The notes under the pieces: model-generated
The model's database searches: none
What the model was told of the DNA's origin: nothing
Seen by the model: the letters and a program-made list of their open reading frames with translations, nothing else
Assembly: GCA_043825615.1 (NCBI GenBank)
Contig: JBDRRS010000003.1
Span: 1 to 64,000, forward strand
DNA from: JBDRMV01 sp043825615
GTDB lineage: Bacteria > CG03
Length of the DNA: 64,000 nt
Reading direction: 5' to 3'
Made by a program: the position numbers and the translations under genes
Shown here: positions 51,615-60,236 of the stretch, piece after piece
Numbering within the stretch: position 1 is the stretch's first letter
Layout: each line of letters opens with the position of its first letter

Positions 51615-54600
51615 ATGAAAAGTTTAACTTTGTTTTTTGTTGCTTGGTGTTTAGGGATTAATGTCTATTGTCCGAATATAAAAGCAGAACCTATAAGAAC
51701 ACTCCATACTAGCTGTGTGCAGTCAGTTTCATTTTCACCTGATGGAAAATTTCTTGCCTCAGGAAGTAAAACAATAAAAATTTGGCGTGTATCAGATGGC
51801 TCTTTAATAAGAACCCTTGAAGGTCATACTGACTTTGTTAACTCAATAGTATATTCACCTGATGGAAAGTATATTGCATCAGGAAATTGTGCTGATACAA
51901 TAGAAATCTGGCGTGTTTCGGATGGCTCTTTAATAAGAACCCTTAAAAGCCATATTGGCGAGGTGGAGTCAGTATCATATTCACCTGATGGAAAATATAT
52001 TGCATCTGGAAGCGATGATAAAACAATAAAAATTTGGCGGGTCATTGACGGCTCTTTAATAAGAACTCTTAAAAGGCATACTAGCTGGGTGCAGTCAGTT
52101 TCGTTTTCTCCTGACGGAAAATATCTCGCATCAGGAAGTAATGATGACACAATAAAACTTTGGCGTGTATCAGATGGCTCTTTAATAAGAACCCTTGAAG
52201 GTCATACTGACTATGTGTGTTCAGTCTCATTTTCGCCTGATGGAAAATTTATTGTCTCAGGCGGTAGGGATGACACAATAAAACTTTGGCGTGTATCAGA
52301 TGGCTCTTTAATAAGAACCATGGAAGGACATACTGATGATGTGGGGTCAGTATCATATTCACCTGATGGAAAATATATTGCATCTGGAAGCGATGATAAA
52401 ACAATAAAAATTTGGCGGGTCATTGACGGCTCTTTAATAAGAACTCTTAAAGGGCATATTATTACTGTGTACTCAGTAGCATATTCACCGAATGGGAAAT
52501 ATCTTGCTTCAGGAAGTCATGATGGCACAACAAAAATCTGGCAATTTTCTCCGTCAGAATGGATTGCTGAAGCAAAAAGGCAGGTCGAATTAAAAATTGC
52601 TAAGGTAAAAAGACGAAAAAGGAATTCAATCATTATTTTGTCAATAATAGGTTTTCTATTTGTTATCGTATTAATCCTCCAGCTGAATTGGGCATCACTC
52701 CCAGGGCGAATAAAAAAATGTATATCTTCAGGGAATATTGATAAGGCAGTGGCATTATTTTTAAAATACAAAAAAGGATTTTTAATAACACCTCTTTTAA
52801 CTAATTTTACCCCTGAGGAATTATTTACAATTTATTCTCATCAAAATAAAATTGATGAACTTATGAAAGAAGATTTACCTAAGGATTATTGGGTTTATTT
52901 TGCTAAAAAACTTATTGCGGTTGGTAAATATGAAAGGGCATACGAATTATATAAAGAAATTACTCCCACAAAGTTTGACCCAGATGAGCTACTAAAACTT
53001 CATCAGGAACTAAACCTGTTAGAGAAACTTGCTTCGGAAAATATTCCTGTTTCATGGCTTATAAATTATGCCCGGATTTTTCTGAAACAGAATGAATATA
53101 AGAAGGCATATTTGATGGTCAGTAATGGAGTGAAAATATTCAATGAAACAATATCATTAGAAGATATAAAAGTCATTTTTGATACATATCAAAAAAATGA
53201 CAGAATCAAAGATCTTGTTGTTTTCATTCAGAAACAAAAGGTTAGTCAACCTGTTTATGATTTTATCATAAATCAACTCAATAATCAGGGCGAATTTGAG
53301 TTTGCATTATCCGTTCTCAAAACAAAACAAAGATTTTATTCAGATAGGTTGTCAGATGATAATTATCAGTTGTTAATTTCTCTATCTGATAAACTTAATC
53401 GTCTTGGAGAACTCCAGCCATCAACTCTGCCGAGAAATTATCGGGAGCAGATTTTCCAATTGATGGAAGGCAAAGGACAATATAAAGAAATAATGAACTT
53501 TCTTTCCGCAATTCCGGAGTATGAATGGACAGTAAAAGAATATAACAGACGGTTTGATACCTGCATTAAACAGGGCTTGAATGATAGGGCTGTAAAGTCA
53601 CCTACCCAGATAAGGCGACGAAAAGCTGATGGAGAAGAAATTCTGAATATGTATTATGAGAAAGGAAAAATACTTGAAGAAGAAGGAAAAATAAAAGAGG
53701 CGGTTTTAATTTATGAAAAATTTGTCAATGAAAATGTTCCCTATAAAGATGTATTTGGAAGATACATCCGGCTTTCTGGGGCAGTTGTTCCTGAAGGGAT
53801 GAAAAGACCTGCTTACGCAGAAACAATGCCAGGTGTTACAAAACCCTCCGAGGCTGTATATATTGATAAGAAATACGAGTTCTTGAAGGAGATAGGTCGT
53901 GGTGGTATGGGAATTGTTTATGAAGCGGTGAACAAAAAACTTGGCAAAAAAGTTGCCTTAAAGAAGATGAAGGAAGAACTCGCGATAAATCCGAGGGAAA
54001 GAGAGAGATTTTTAAAAGAGGCAAAAAGGGTTGCGGAACTTCACCATCCTCATATTGTTGACATTTACGACATTGTTGAGGAAGGCAATGACATTTTTCT
54101 TGTGTTTGAGTTTCTGGATGGAAAAACAGTTGAACAGCTATTGGCTTTGGGGATGAAATTTAAAGTTAAAGAAGCGGTGAAAGTATTAAATCAGGTCTGT
54201 GAAGCACTGAAATACGCGCACGGCAAAAAAATTATACACAGAGATGTGAAACCCTCAAACATTATTGTCGGAAGTGCCGGAGAAACAAAGGTAATGGATT
54301 TCGGAATAGCAAGAGAAGCAAAGAATACGTATTCAAGATTAACAGGCAAAGACACATCAGGCACTCTTGCTTATATGGCTCCTGAGCAGGAACTGGGAAG
54401 TTATGATGTGCAATCAGACATATTTTCAGTTGGAGTATGCTTGTATGAAATGCTCGCAGGGGAACTGCCTTACAAGGGGCCAAATTTCTATTTGCAGAAA
54501 GAAAAAATGTCATATAGAAAAATCAGAGAAATCAATCCTGAAATTCCGCAGGAAATAGAATCAATAATTGAGAAATGCCTTCAGCCGGAAAAAGAGAAAA

Positions 54601-54662
54601 GATATCAGTCGGTGAAAAAACTAATCAAGGAATTAGAAATTATAGAAACAAGTAAATTATGA
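51615..54662 (+). CDS. WD40-repeat Ser/Thr kinase (K2)
   Basis: 1015 residues. Signal peptide (about 1-24); seven WD40 blades (about 30-315) of 42 residues with SFSPDGKYLASGS...TIKLWRVSDGSLIRT; a membrane helix (about 340-360); a helical repeat (TPR-like) region (about 365-720); and a Hanks-type kinase (about 755-1010) with IGRGGMG, ALKKM, HRDVKPSN, DFG and the SRLTGKDTSGTLAYMAPEQ loop. A propeller outside the membrane and a kinase inside suggest a receptor. The ATG at 51615 is preferred over a GTG at 51612. Blades 3 and 6 share 106 identical bases. It overlaps the next gene (ATGA). Confidence 0.85.
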   Translation: MKSLTLFFVAWCLGINVYCPNIKAEPIRTLHTSCVQSVSFSPDGKFLASGSKTIKIWRVSDGSLIRTLEGHTDFVNSIVYSPDGKYIASGNCADTIEIWRVSDGSLIRTLKSHIGEVESVSYSPDGKYIASGSDDKTIKIWRVIDGSLIRTLKRHTSWVQSVSFSPDGKYLASGSNDDTIKLWRVSDGSLIRTLEGHTDYVCSVSFSPDGKFIVSGGRDDTIKLWRVSDGSLIRTMEGHTDDVGSVSYSPDGKYIASGSDDKTIKIWRVIDGSLIRTLKGHIITVYSVAYSPNGKYLASGSHDGTTKIWQFSPSEWIAEAKRQVELKIAKVKRRKRNSIIILSIIGFLFVIVLILQLNWASLPGRIKKCISSGNIDKAVALFLKYKKGFLITPLLTNFTPEELFTIYSHQNKIDELMKEDLPKDYWVYFAKKLIAVGKYERAYELYKEITPTKFDPDELLKLHQELNLLEKLASENIPVSWLINYARIFLKQNEYKKAYLMVSNGVKIFNETISLEDIKVIFDTYQKNDRIKDLVVFIQKQKVSQPVYDFIINQLNNQGEFEFALSVLKTKQRFYSDRLSDDNYQLLISLSDKLNRLGELQPSTLPRNYREQIFQLMEGKGQYKEIMNFLSAIPEYEWTVKEYNRRFDTCIKQGLNDRAVKSPTQIRRRKADGEEILNMYYEKGKILEEEGKIKEAVLIYEKFVNENVPYKDVFGRYIRLSGAVVPEGMKRPAYAETMPGVTKPSEAVYIDKKYEFLKEIGRGGMGIVYEAVNKKLGKKVALKKMKEELAINPRERERFLKEAKRVAELHHPHIVDIYDIVEEGNDIFLVFEFLDGKTVEQLLALGMKFKVKEAVKVLNQVCEALKYAHGKKIIHRDVKPSNIIVGSAGETKVMDFGIAREAKNTYSRLTGKDTSGTLAYMAPEQELGSYDVQSDIFSVGVCLYEMLAGELPYKGPNFYLQKEKMSYRKIREINPEIPQEIESIIEKCLQPEKEKRYQSVKKLIKELEIIETSKL
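51700..52545 (+). repeat. Seven 126-base WD40 DNA repeats
   Basis: The propeller region is built of units of 126 bases. 51968-52073 and 52346-52451 are identical over 106 bases, exactly three units (378 bases) apart. Others vary more. The identity suggests recent duplication or gene conversion between blades. Confidence 0.75.
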
Positions 54663-55483
54663 CAAAAAAGCCCAAAAATGATATCAGCGATTTTATGCAT
54701 TTCCTTGGAATAGAAGAAGAAAATAAAATCAAAAATTGTGTAAATTTGGGAGCGGATTTTTGGCTAATTCATAATTTGGATATCTTATATAACAAAGCTC
54801 TCGAATGTATAATCAGTAAAAAAGAGCAAGAAATACCGGTTTTTCTTTTTTTGAATACGCATAGAGAGTTTTATTTAGCCATGGCATGTTTTCTGCGAGG
54901 ACATTATACCAAATCCTTTTGCAATTTAAGAGCGGCATTAGACAGTGTTTTTACAGCATGCTATCTCTTAAAATTTCCTGAGAAGAAAGAGATTTACTTA
55001 GCGCATATTTCTCCTGATTCTGTTGCAAAAGAGGTATGGAATAAAATATTTAGAAACATAAAAGCTACAGTTAATAAGGACATTGGAACTTATCATCCTT
55101 TGGTAAAGAATTTAGTAGCGATGCATGAATGTTGCAGTGTTTATTCTCATGCCGATGCGGTAGTGGTTTTAACAAGATGTATTGAGGATAGGGATGAATC
55201 ACTTTTAAAAGCAGCATATTTTGATTATGAGGATACCGAGCACGAGTACAAACAGTGGCTTGGGATTCTTTTAAAGGGTTTTTTTGAAATATTTTGCTTA
55301 TTTTGGGAAATACTTTTTAAAGAGCAGGCATCAGCAAAAATTACAGAAAATTTAAACTTCCGCGGCACAAAATACAAGGAAGCTTTGCAGAGTTTTTTAA
55401 AGAAGTATCCTTTAAAATCTTCAAAAAAGGAAAAAGGGGACAGGTGCTTTAGTGGGGATGAACGTGATTATTCACGAAAGTGA
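54659..55483 (+). CDS. Hypothetical protein, possibly HEPN/DUF5677-like
   Basis: 274 residues, predicted helical. CFLRGHYTKSFCNLRAALDSVFTACYLL recalls the DUF5677/HEPN-type helical core, but the match is weak and no R-x4-6-H HEPN catalytic pair is established. The last ~16 residues (KGDRCFSGDERDYSRK) are encoded by the repeat at 55436-55451 and lie outside the likely conserved part, so the natural end may be upstream. The start overlaps K2 (ATGA). Function unknown. Confidence 0.4.
   Translation: MTKKPKNDISDFMHFLGIEEENKIKNCVNLGADFWLIHNLDILYNKALECIISKKEQEIPVFLFLNTHREFYLAMACFLRGHYTKSFCNLRAALDSVFTACYLLKFPEKKEIYLAHISPDSVAKEVWNKIFRNIKATVNKDIGTYHPLVKNLVAMHECCSVYSHADAVVVLTRCIEDRDESLLKAAYFDYEDTEHEYKQWLGILLKGFFEIFCLFWEILFKEQASAKITENLNFRGTKYKEALQSFLKKYPLKSSKKEKGDRCFSGDERDYSRK
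55436..55451. repeat. Repeat copy 3 (reverse orientation)
   Basis: GGGGACAGGTGCTTTA matches the reverse complement of the TAAAGCACCGTCCCC half of the repeats at 2316 and 19546 with one extra base. It occurs at the end of the DUF5677-like ORF. Confidence 0.5.
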
Positions 55484-55540
55484 GCGGGGATATTTCCTGC
55501 CCCTCCCTGCTAAATCTTATTTCTTACGGGGCGGGGTTTA

Positions 55541-55570
55541 CTTTATGCAAAACTTTATGTAAACTTTATG
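55541..55570 (+). promoter_or_regulatory. Three direct CTTTATG repeats before fic
   Basis: CTTTATG occurs at 55541-55547, 55553-55559 and 55564-55570, spaced 12 and 11 bases apart, about one helical turn. The third overlaps an upstream ATG. The array lies directly before the preferred fic start (55583) and the AAAGGA site. It could be an operator. No typical promoter is clear. Confidence 0.5.
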
Positions 55571-55582
55571 AAAGGAAAAAAT

Positions 55583-56602
55583 ATGTGGCAGCCAAATTAC
55601 AAAATTAACGATAGAACACTAAAATTGTTGGAAAAAATTACCGATATTCGCTCAAAAATACAGATGACAGGTGTGCGGCTTCCCTGGATACCGTCGCTGG
55701 TTCGAGATGCCGTGGTCCGTTCGGCGCATGGTTCTACAGCCATAGAGGGATGCACTCTTTCTGTGGAAGCGGTAAAATTGCTGTTTGAGAATAAAAAAGT
55801 TTCCGGTTATCCTGCCGGAGATGTCCGGATGGCCAAAAATTATCTGAATGCGATACGGGAGATTATAAAGAAAGAAAAGAAATCTGTTATACTCGAAAGA
55901 GACATTAAAAACCTTCACAGAATTATAGGGACTGACGCTGTTGATGAGGGGCCGATTGGAAAGTTCAGAAGAGTAAACGTAACAGCCGGCATTTATTCGG
56001 CGCCTGACTGGCAGAAAGTTCCTCGTTTATTAAAAGCTCTGCTGAATTGGTTGAATAACAAATCGAAACAGATCCCCGCTATTTTTTCTTCCTCTCTGAT
56101 TCATCTTCAGTTTGTCAACATCCATCCTTTCAGGGACGGCAACGGCAGATGCGCAAGAGCGCTGGCGTCATGGGAATTATTCAGAAGGGGCTTTGACTCC
56201 CTGCATATTTTTTCGATTGATGAGGTTCTGCTTGAAAACAGGACTCTTTATATTAAAAACCTTCAGAGAGTTCAACTTGAAAAGTATCCGCTTGGGGCGT
56301 GGCTGGAATTTATGTCGGAAACAATACTGGAAACGCTTGAGCGCGTTTACAGTCGTATGATGTCAATAGGGATTGCTACCGAGACGCCTGTTTCTATCAC
56401 TATAAAACAGGAAAAACTTTTGCGAATTATTCAGGAACGGGGAATAATGGGTATTCGTGATATAGCGCGGGCGATTAGAACAACCGTTCCCGGCGCTCAC
56501 TATGTTCTTAAACCTCTTATCAGATACGGGGTAATCGTCAGAGTCGGACAGTACAAAAATGCTAAATATGCAGTCCCCTCCGCAATTAAGATTTCCAAAT
56601 AA
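55583..56602 (+). CDS. Fic-domain AMP-transferase-like protein
   Basis: 339 residues. The catalytic motif HPFRDGNGR (181-189) is intact. Ahead of it, STAIEG (51-56) fits the (S/T)xxxE(G/N) inhibitory motif of N-terminally autoinhibited (class II) Fic proteins. The C-terminal ~90 residues look like a winged helix (QEKLLRIIQERGIMGIRDIARAIRTT). Fic proteins AMPylate or otherwise modify proteins, commonly at hydroxyl residues. The target is unknown. The ATG at 55583 is chosen because of the AAAGGAAAAAAT site. It sits between a WD40 kinase and its paralogue. Confidence 0.85.
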   Translation: MWQPNYKINDRTLKLLEKITDIRSKIQMTGVRLPWIPSLVRDAVVRSAHGSTAIEGCTLSVEAVKLLFENKKVSGYPAGDVRMAKNYLNAIREIIKKEKKSVILERDIKNLHRIIGTDAVDEGPIGKFRRVNVTAGIYSAPDWQKVPRLLKALLNWLNNKSKQIPAIFSSSLIHLQFVNIHPFRDGNGRCARALASWELFRRGFDSLHIFSIDEVLLENRTLYIKNLQRVQLEKYPLGAWLEFMSETILETLERVYSRMMSIGIATETPVSITIKQEKLLRIIQERGIMGIRDIARAIRTTVPGAHYVLKPLIRYGVIVRVGQYKNAKYAVPSAIKISK

Positions 56603-56670
56603 TGAAAATTAAAATTTGTCGGCACTGCAAAACCGAACTAATTTTTGCTCAGTTATGGCGGCTAAGATAA
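56602..56670 (+). CDS. Vestigial zinc-ribbon micro-ORF
   Basis: A 22-residue frame, MKIKICRHCKTELIFAQLWRLR, starts at the fic stop (TAATG). Its start matches the zinc-ribbon N-terminus MKVKICPQCKTE of the genes at 59387 and 61645. It has CxxC but no second pair, and overlaps the ATG of the next kinase in another frame. It is probably the remnant of a zinc-ribbon gene, perhaps kept for translational coupling. Confidence 0.35.
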   Translation: MKIKICRHCKTELIFAQLWRLR

Positions 56671-59390
56671 AAAAAGTTTTCTTTGCTATTTTGTTTTTTT
56701 CTTTCCTCCCATACGGCATTACTGCAAATGAAGGTTCTCTGACAAGAACTCTTAAAGGGCATACCGGATGGGTGTTGTCGGTTGCATTTTCGCCGGACGG
56801 GAAATATCTTGCCTCAGGAAGTGGTGATGGAACAATAAAACTCTGGCGTGTTTCAGACGGCAAATTAATTAGAACTTTTAAAGGTCATGCTAACAAGGTG
56901 GTTTCAGTTTCATTTTCTCCCGATGGGAAACTGATTGCCTCTGGAAGTTGGGATTGTACAATAAAAATCTGGCATGTTTCAAAGGGTTCTCTAATCAGAA
57001 CGCTTAAAGGGCATACCGGATATGTAAACTCAGTATCATTTTCACCTGATGGAAAATATCTTGCATCAGGAAGTGAAGATAAAACAATAAAAATCTGGCG
57101 GACTTCTGATGGCTCTCTCATAAGAACAGTTAAAGGACACATATCCCCTGTGAATTCAGTATCATTTTCACCTGATGGTAAATACTTTGCATCAGGAAGT
57201 GAAGATAAAACAATAAAAATCTGGTCGGCTTTCGACGGTTTTCTCATAGGAACGCTTATAGGACACACAGATTACGTGAGATCGCTATCATTTTCACCTG
57301 ACGGGAAATATATTGCATCAGGAAGTGATGTGTTAGATAATACAATAAAAATCTGGCGCGTCTCGGATGATTCTCTAATAAGAACGCTTAAAGGGCATAC
57401 AGGGAAAGTTTATTCAGTATCATTTTCGCCTGATGGAAAATTTCTTGTCTCTGGAAGTCAGGATGAAACAATAAAAGTTTGGCGCATCTCTAATGGGACA
57501 TTGATAGAAACGCTCAAAGGACATACATTTAAAGTGTGGTCAGTATCATTTTCACCAGATGGGAAATATCTTGCCTCGGGAAGTTGGAGAGCGATAAAAA
57601 TCTGGCTTACACCATGGGAGAAAGAAAAAAGGGACACTGAAGAAGGAGTTGTTAGAGCAATTCAAGAAGCATCGAGACTGATGGAAGAACAAGAAATTAA
57701 AGCTGCGCATAAAAGAAATGCGGAAAGAAAGGAGAAAGAAAAAAATGAATATCTTAATGCGTTTAACGGGTTATATCTGATTGGGAATCCAAGGATTGAA
57801 ATTTTTGCCGGTTCAAAAGAAAATATAGAAATTAAGTTAAATAATGAATCATCGCAGAATTTCAGAGACATTACGGTAAAATGTTCCATTTCGCAATCTT
57901 CACCTTATATTGAATATAAATCAAAAGAAAAATTAAATGAATTAAAATACGGAGAAGGGAAAAAATTGATTTTTCCGGTTTCTGTCCAGTGGCATGCAAA
58001 GGAAGATAATCTGCATTTTAATTTTGAAATGACGGAGAACCGGTATAATTTTTTCAGAAATTTTTCCATCCCTGTTGAAATAAAGAGAAGGGAGCCCATT
58101 TTCGAAATTCTGGATATAAAAATTGATGATTCTTCAACAGCGGAGACATGGGGTGACGGGGATGGTATCATAGAAAAAGGAGAACGGGTAAAAATGTCCG
58201 TTATGATTGTCAATAATGGAAAAGGCGCAGGAATGTCAAGTGCGTTTCATCTTTTAACAGCGCATCCTCATATAGAAATAACAAAAGGAAAAGAGGAAAA
58301 GGATGATATTCTGCCAGGAGAGAAAAAAGTTACTGAATTCGTACTTTCTCTTGACGCTGGCTATATTGGTCCGAAAGTTCTCCCCCTTTTATTAAAAATA
58401 ACCGGCGATTTTGAAGAAAAAATTATTCCTCTAAAATTAAGTTATCGCAGGATATTTTCTGAAAATATAATTATTGTTGTTCTCGGTGCATTACTTTTAA
58501 TTTTTTCCATAGTATTTTTTATCAGGCAAAAAACTGATAAGAAAGAAATTAAACCTGTTCAGACAAAAGGTACAATCTCTGCAGGAATACGCTCACAAGG
58601 GGATGTATTTGATAAATATGAAATTATTCGCGAGAGGGGTAGAGGCGGAATGGGAATTGTTTATGAGGCGATGAATAAAAAACTTGGCAAAAAAATCGCT
58701 CTGAAAAAAATGAAAGAGGAACTTGCAATAAATCCGAGGGAAAGAGAAAGGTTTTTAATGGAAGCGAGAAGAGTGGCAGTGTTACAACATCCCCATATTG
58801 TTGATATTTACGACATTATTGAGGAGAAAAATAATATCTATCTTATTTTTGAATTTGTTGAAGGGAGAACAATAGAATGGCATTTAAATGAGAAAGGGAA
58901 ATTCATATTATCAAGGACGATAGAAATAACTAAACAAATATGTGAGGCACTGGATTATGCCCACGGGCATAAAATAATTCACAGAGATATGACGACATCA
59001 AACATTATGATTTGTCACAATGGCAGAGTAAAGGTAATGGATTTCGGAATAGCAAGAGAGGCGAAGAATACTTTTTCACGGTTAACAGGAAAGGACACAT
59101 CCGGCACTCTCGCTTATATGGCTCCCGAGCAGGAATTAGGAAGTTATGATGTGCAGTCGGACATATTTTCCGTCGGTGTTTGTTTTTATGAGATGCTTGC
59201 AGGTGAACTGCCTTACAAAGGTCCGAACTTCTATTTGCAGAAAACAAAAATGTCATATAGAAAAATCAGAGAAATCAATCCTGAAATTCCGCAGGAAATT
59301 GAATCAATAATTGAAAAATGTCTCCAGCCGGAAAAAGAAAATAGATATAATACGGTTGAAGATTTGATTACAGAACTCAAAAAAATATGA
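56655..59390 (+). CDS. WD40-repeat Ser/Thr kinase with degenerate catalytic loop (K3)
   Basis: 911 residues. Signal peptide (about 1-24), seven WD40 blades (about 25-325), two CARDB-like beta domains (about 370-600, containing AETWGDGDGIIEKGERV), a membrane helix (about 612-635) and a kinase (about 660-910). The kinase keeps ALKKM and DFG, but its glycine loop reads RGRGGMG and its catalytic loop is HRDMTTSN instead of HRDVKPSN: the conserved Lys is Thr. Catalysis may be weakened or absent. The start at 56655 is ATG with a good signal; a TTG at 56616 gives a longer frame. It overlaps the zinc-ribbon protein (ATGA). Confidence 0.8.
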   Translation: MAAKIKKVFFAILFFSFLPYGITANEGSLTRTLKGHTGWVLSVAFSPDGKYLASGSGDGTIKLWRVSDGKLIRTFKGHANKVVSVSFSPDGKLIASGSWDCTIKIWHVSKGSLIRTLKGHTGYVNSVSFSPDGKYLASGSEDKTIKIWRTSDGSLIRTVKGHISPVNSVSFSPDGKYFASGSEDKTIKIWSAFDGFLIGTLIGHTDYVRSLSFSPDGKYIASGSDVLDNTIKIWRVSDDSLIRTLKGHTGKVYSVSFSPDGKFLVSGSQDETIKVWRISNGTLIETLKGHTFKVWSVSFSPDGKYLASGSWRAIKIWLTPWEKEKRDTEEGVVRAIQEASRLMEEQEIKAAHKRNAERKEKEKNEYLNAFNGLYLIGNPRIEIFAGSKENIEIKLNNESSQNFRDITVKCSISQSSPYIEYKSKEKLNELKYGEGKKLIFPVSVQWHAKEDNLHFNFEMTENRYNFFRNFSIPVEIKRREPIFEILDIKIDDSSTAETWGDGDGIIEKGERVKMSVMIVNNGKGAGMSSAFHLLTAHPHIEITKGKEEKDDILPGEKKVTEFVLSLDAGYIGPKVLPLLLKITGDFEEKIIPLKLSYRRIFSENIIIVVLGALLLIFSIVFFIRQKTDKKEIKPVQTKGTISAGIRSQGDVFDKYEIIRERGRGGMGIVYEAMNKKLGKKIALKKMKEELAINPRERERFLMEARRVAVLQHPHIVDIYDIIEEKNNIYLIFEFVEGRTIEWHLNEKGKFILSRTIEITKQICEALDYAHGHKIIHRDMTTSNIMICHNGRVKVMDFGIAREAKNTFSRLTGKDTSGTLAYMAPEQELGSYDVQSDIFSVGVCFYEMLAGELPYKGPNFYLQKTKMSYRKIREINPEIPQEIESIIEKCLQPEKENRYNTVEDLITELKKI

Positions 59391-60118
59391 AAGTAAAAAT
59401 ATGTCCGCAGTGTAAAACAGAAAATAGAGCCGAGGCAAGGTTTTGCAAAAACTGCGGCAACCGCTTTAAAATAATTGCGCTTATTCTTTTTATTACCGCA
59501 ATTGCCGGTGCAGTGTATTATTTTTCAGATATTTCTGGACGATCGCGGCTCAATAATGAGCTCCGGTGGTATGGTGGTGATAAATATATTCTTAAGGTAA
59601 AAGAAACAGTAAAAGGCTGGTTTGTGGAAGGAGACCTTGTTCCCCTATTAGAGATTACCAAAAAGGAAAGTCCGCCTCCAAAGCAGGCAGGAAAAATTAA
59701 TTTTAACCAAAAACTTTATGAACAACATTTTGCGCAGGGTAAAAAAGAAGCGGAAAAAGGAAACTGGAATGAGGCAATGAAATCATACAGGAAATCTCTC
59801 CTATATAAGCCGCATGATAAGAAAGCAGAGAATGAACTGAAATTTGTCCGAGATGTTTGGCAGAGAAGAGAATTAAAGAAGGGGGAAGAAGAAGCGAAAA
59901 AAACTCTTGAGAGAGTAGAAGATAAAGAAAAATATGCAAGTCGCGTGGAAAGAATCGAAAATCTGAAAAGGCAATATTATAGCCGAGGATTAAATCTATA
60001 CCAGGCAAAAAAATATGAGGAAGCAATAAAAACGTTCAGGAAACTGCTTATGCTGGAACCTGCTCACCCGCAGGCGCTTTATATAATCAAAAAATGCGAA
60101 GATGCCCTTGGGATATAG
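59387..60118 (+). CDS. Zinc-ribbon/TPR membrane protein
   Basis: 243 residues. CPQCKTENRAEARFCKNCG (residues 6-24) is a zinc ribbon, followed by one membrane helix (about 28-46) and a TPR-like region (about 105-240; GNWNEAMKSYRKSLLYKPHDKKAENEL). The domain order matches the gene at 61645, whose first 60 bases are nearly identical, so the two are paralogues. The ribbon would be cytoplasmic and the TPRs on the other side. Such ribbons are common on the cytoplasmic face of bacterial membrane proteins. ATGA overlap with K3. Confidence 0.7.
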   Translation: MKVKICPQCKTENRAEARFCKNCGNRFKIIALILFITAIAGAVYYFSDISGRSRLNNELRWYGGDKYILKVKETVKGWFVEGDLVPLLEITKKESPPPKQAGKINFNQKLYEQHFAQGKKEAEKGNWNEAMKSYRKSLLYKPHDKKAENELKFVRDVWQRRELKKGEEEAKKTLERVEDKEKYASRVERIENLKRQYYSRGLNLYQAKKYEEAIKTFRKLLMLEPAHPQALYIIKKCEDALGI

Positions 60119-60171
60119 AAAAAATAGGGCCGGAGGAAATTAACATCCGATGGGTATTAATAAAATTTGAC

Positions 60172-60200
60172 TTGACTGATATTATAGAAATCTATATAAT
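60172..60200 (+). promoter_or_regulatory. Promoter for the DUF4143 ATPase
   Basis: TTGACT (60172-60177) and TATAAT (60195-60200) are 17 bases apart, near consensus; a second, overlapping TTGACT starts at 60167. Transcription would begin near 60207, about 30 bases before the ATG at 60237. The gap 60119-60236 holds no gene. Confidence 0.65.
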
Positions 60201-60236
60201 TAGTCGGGTTGATATTAAAGGAAAAAAGATTAATAG

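Larger units (their letters stand above)
50364..51636. repeat. Direct repeat: kinase tail plus next-gene start
   Basis: 50364-50398 is identical to 51552-51586 (35 bases) and similarity extends through the following 50 bases into the start of the next reading frame (to about 50452 and 51636). The repeat covers the end of K1 and the start of the small ORF at 50424, and then the end of the hybrid ORF at 51337 and the start of K2. It marks the recombination or duplication junctions between kinase genes. Confidence 0.65.
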
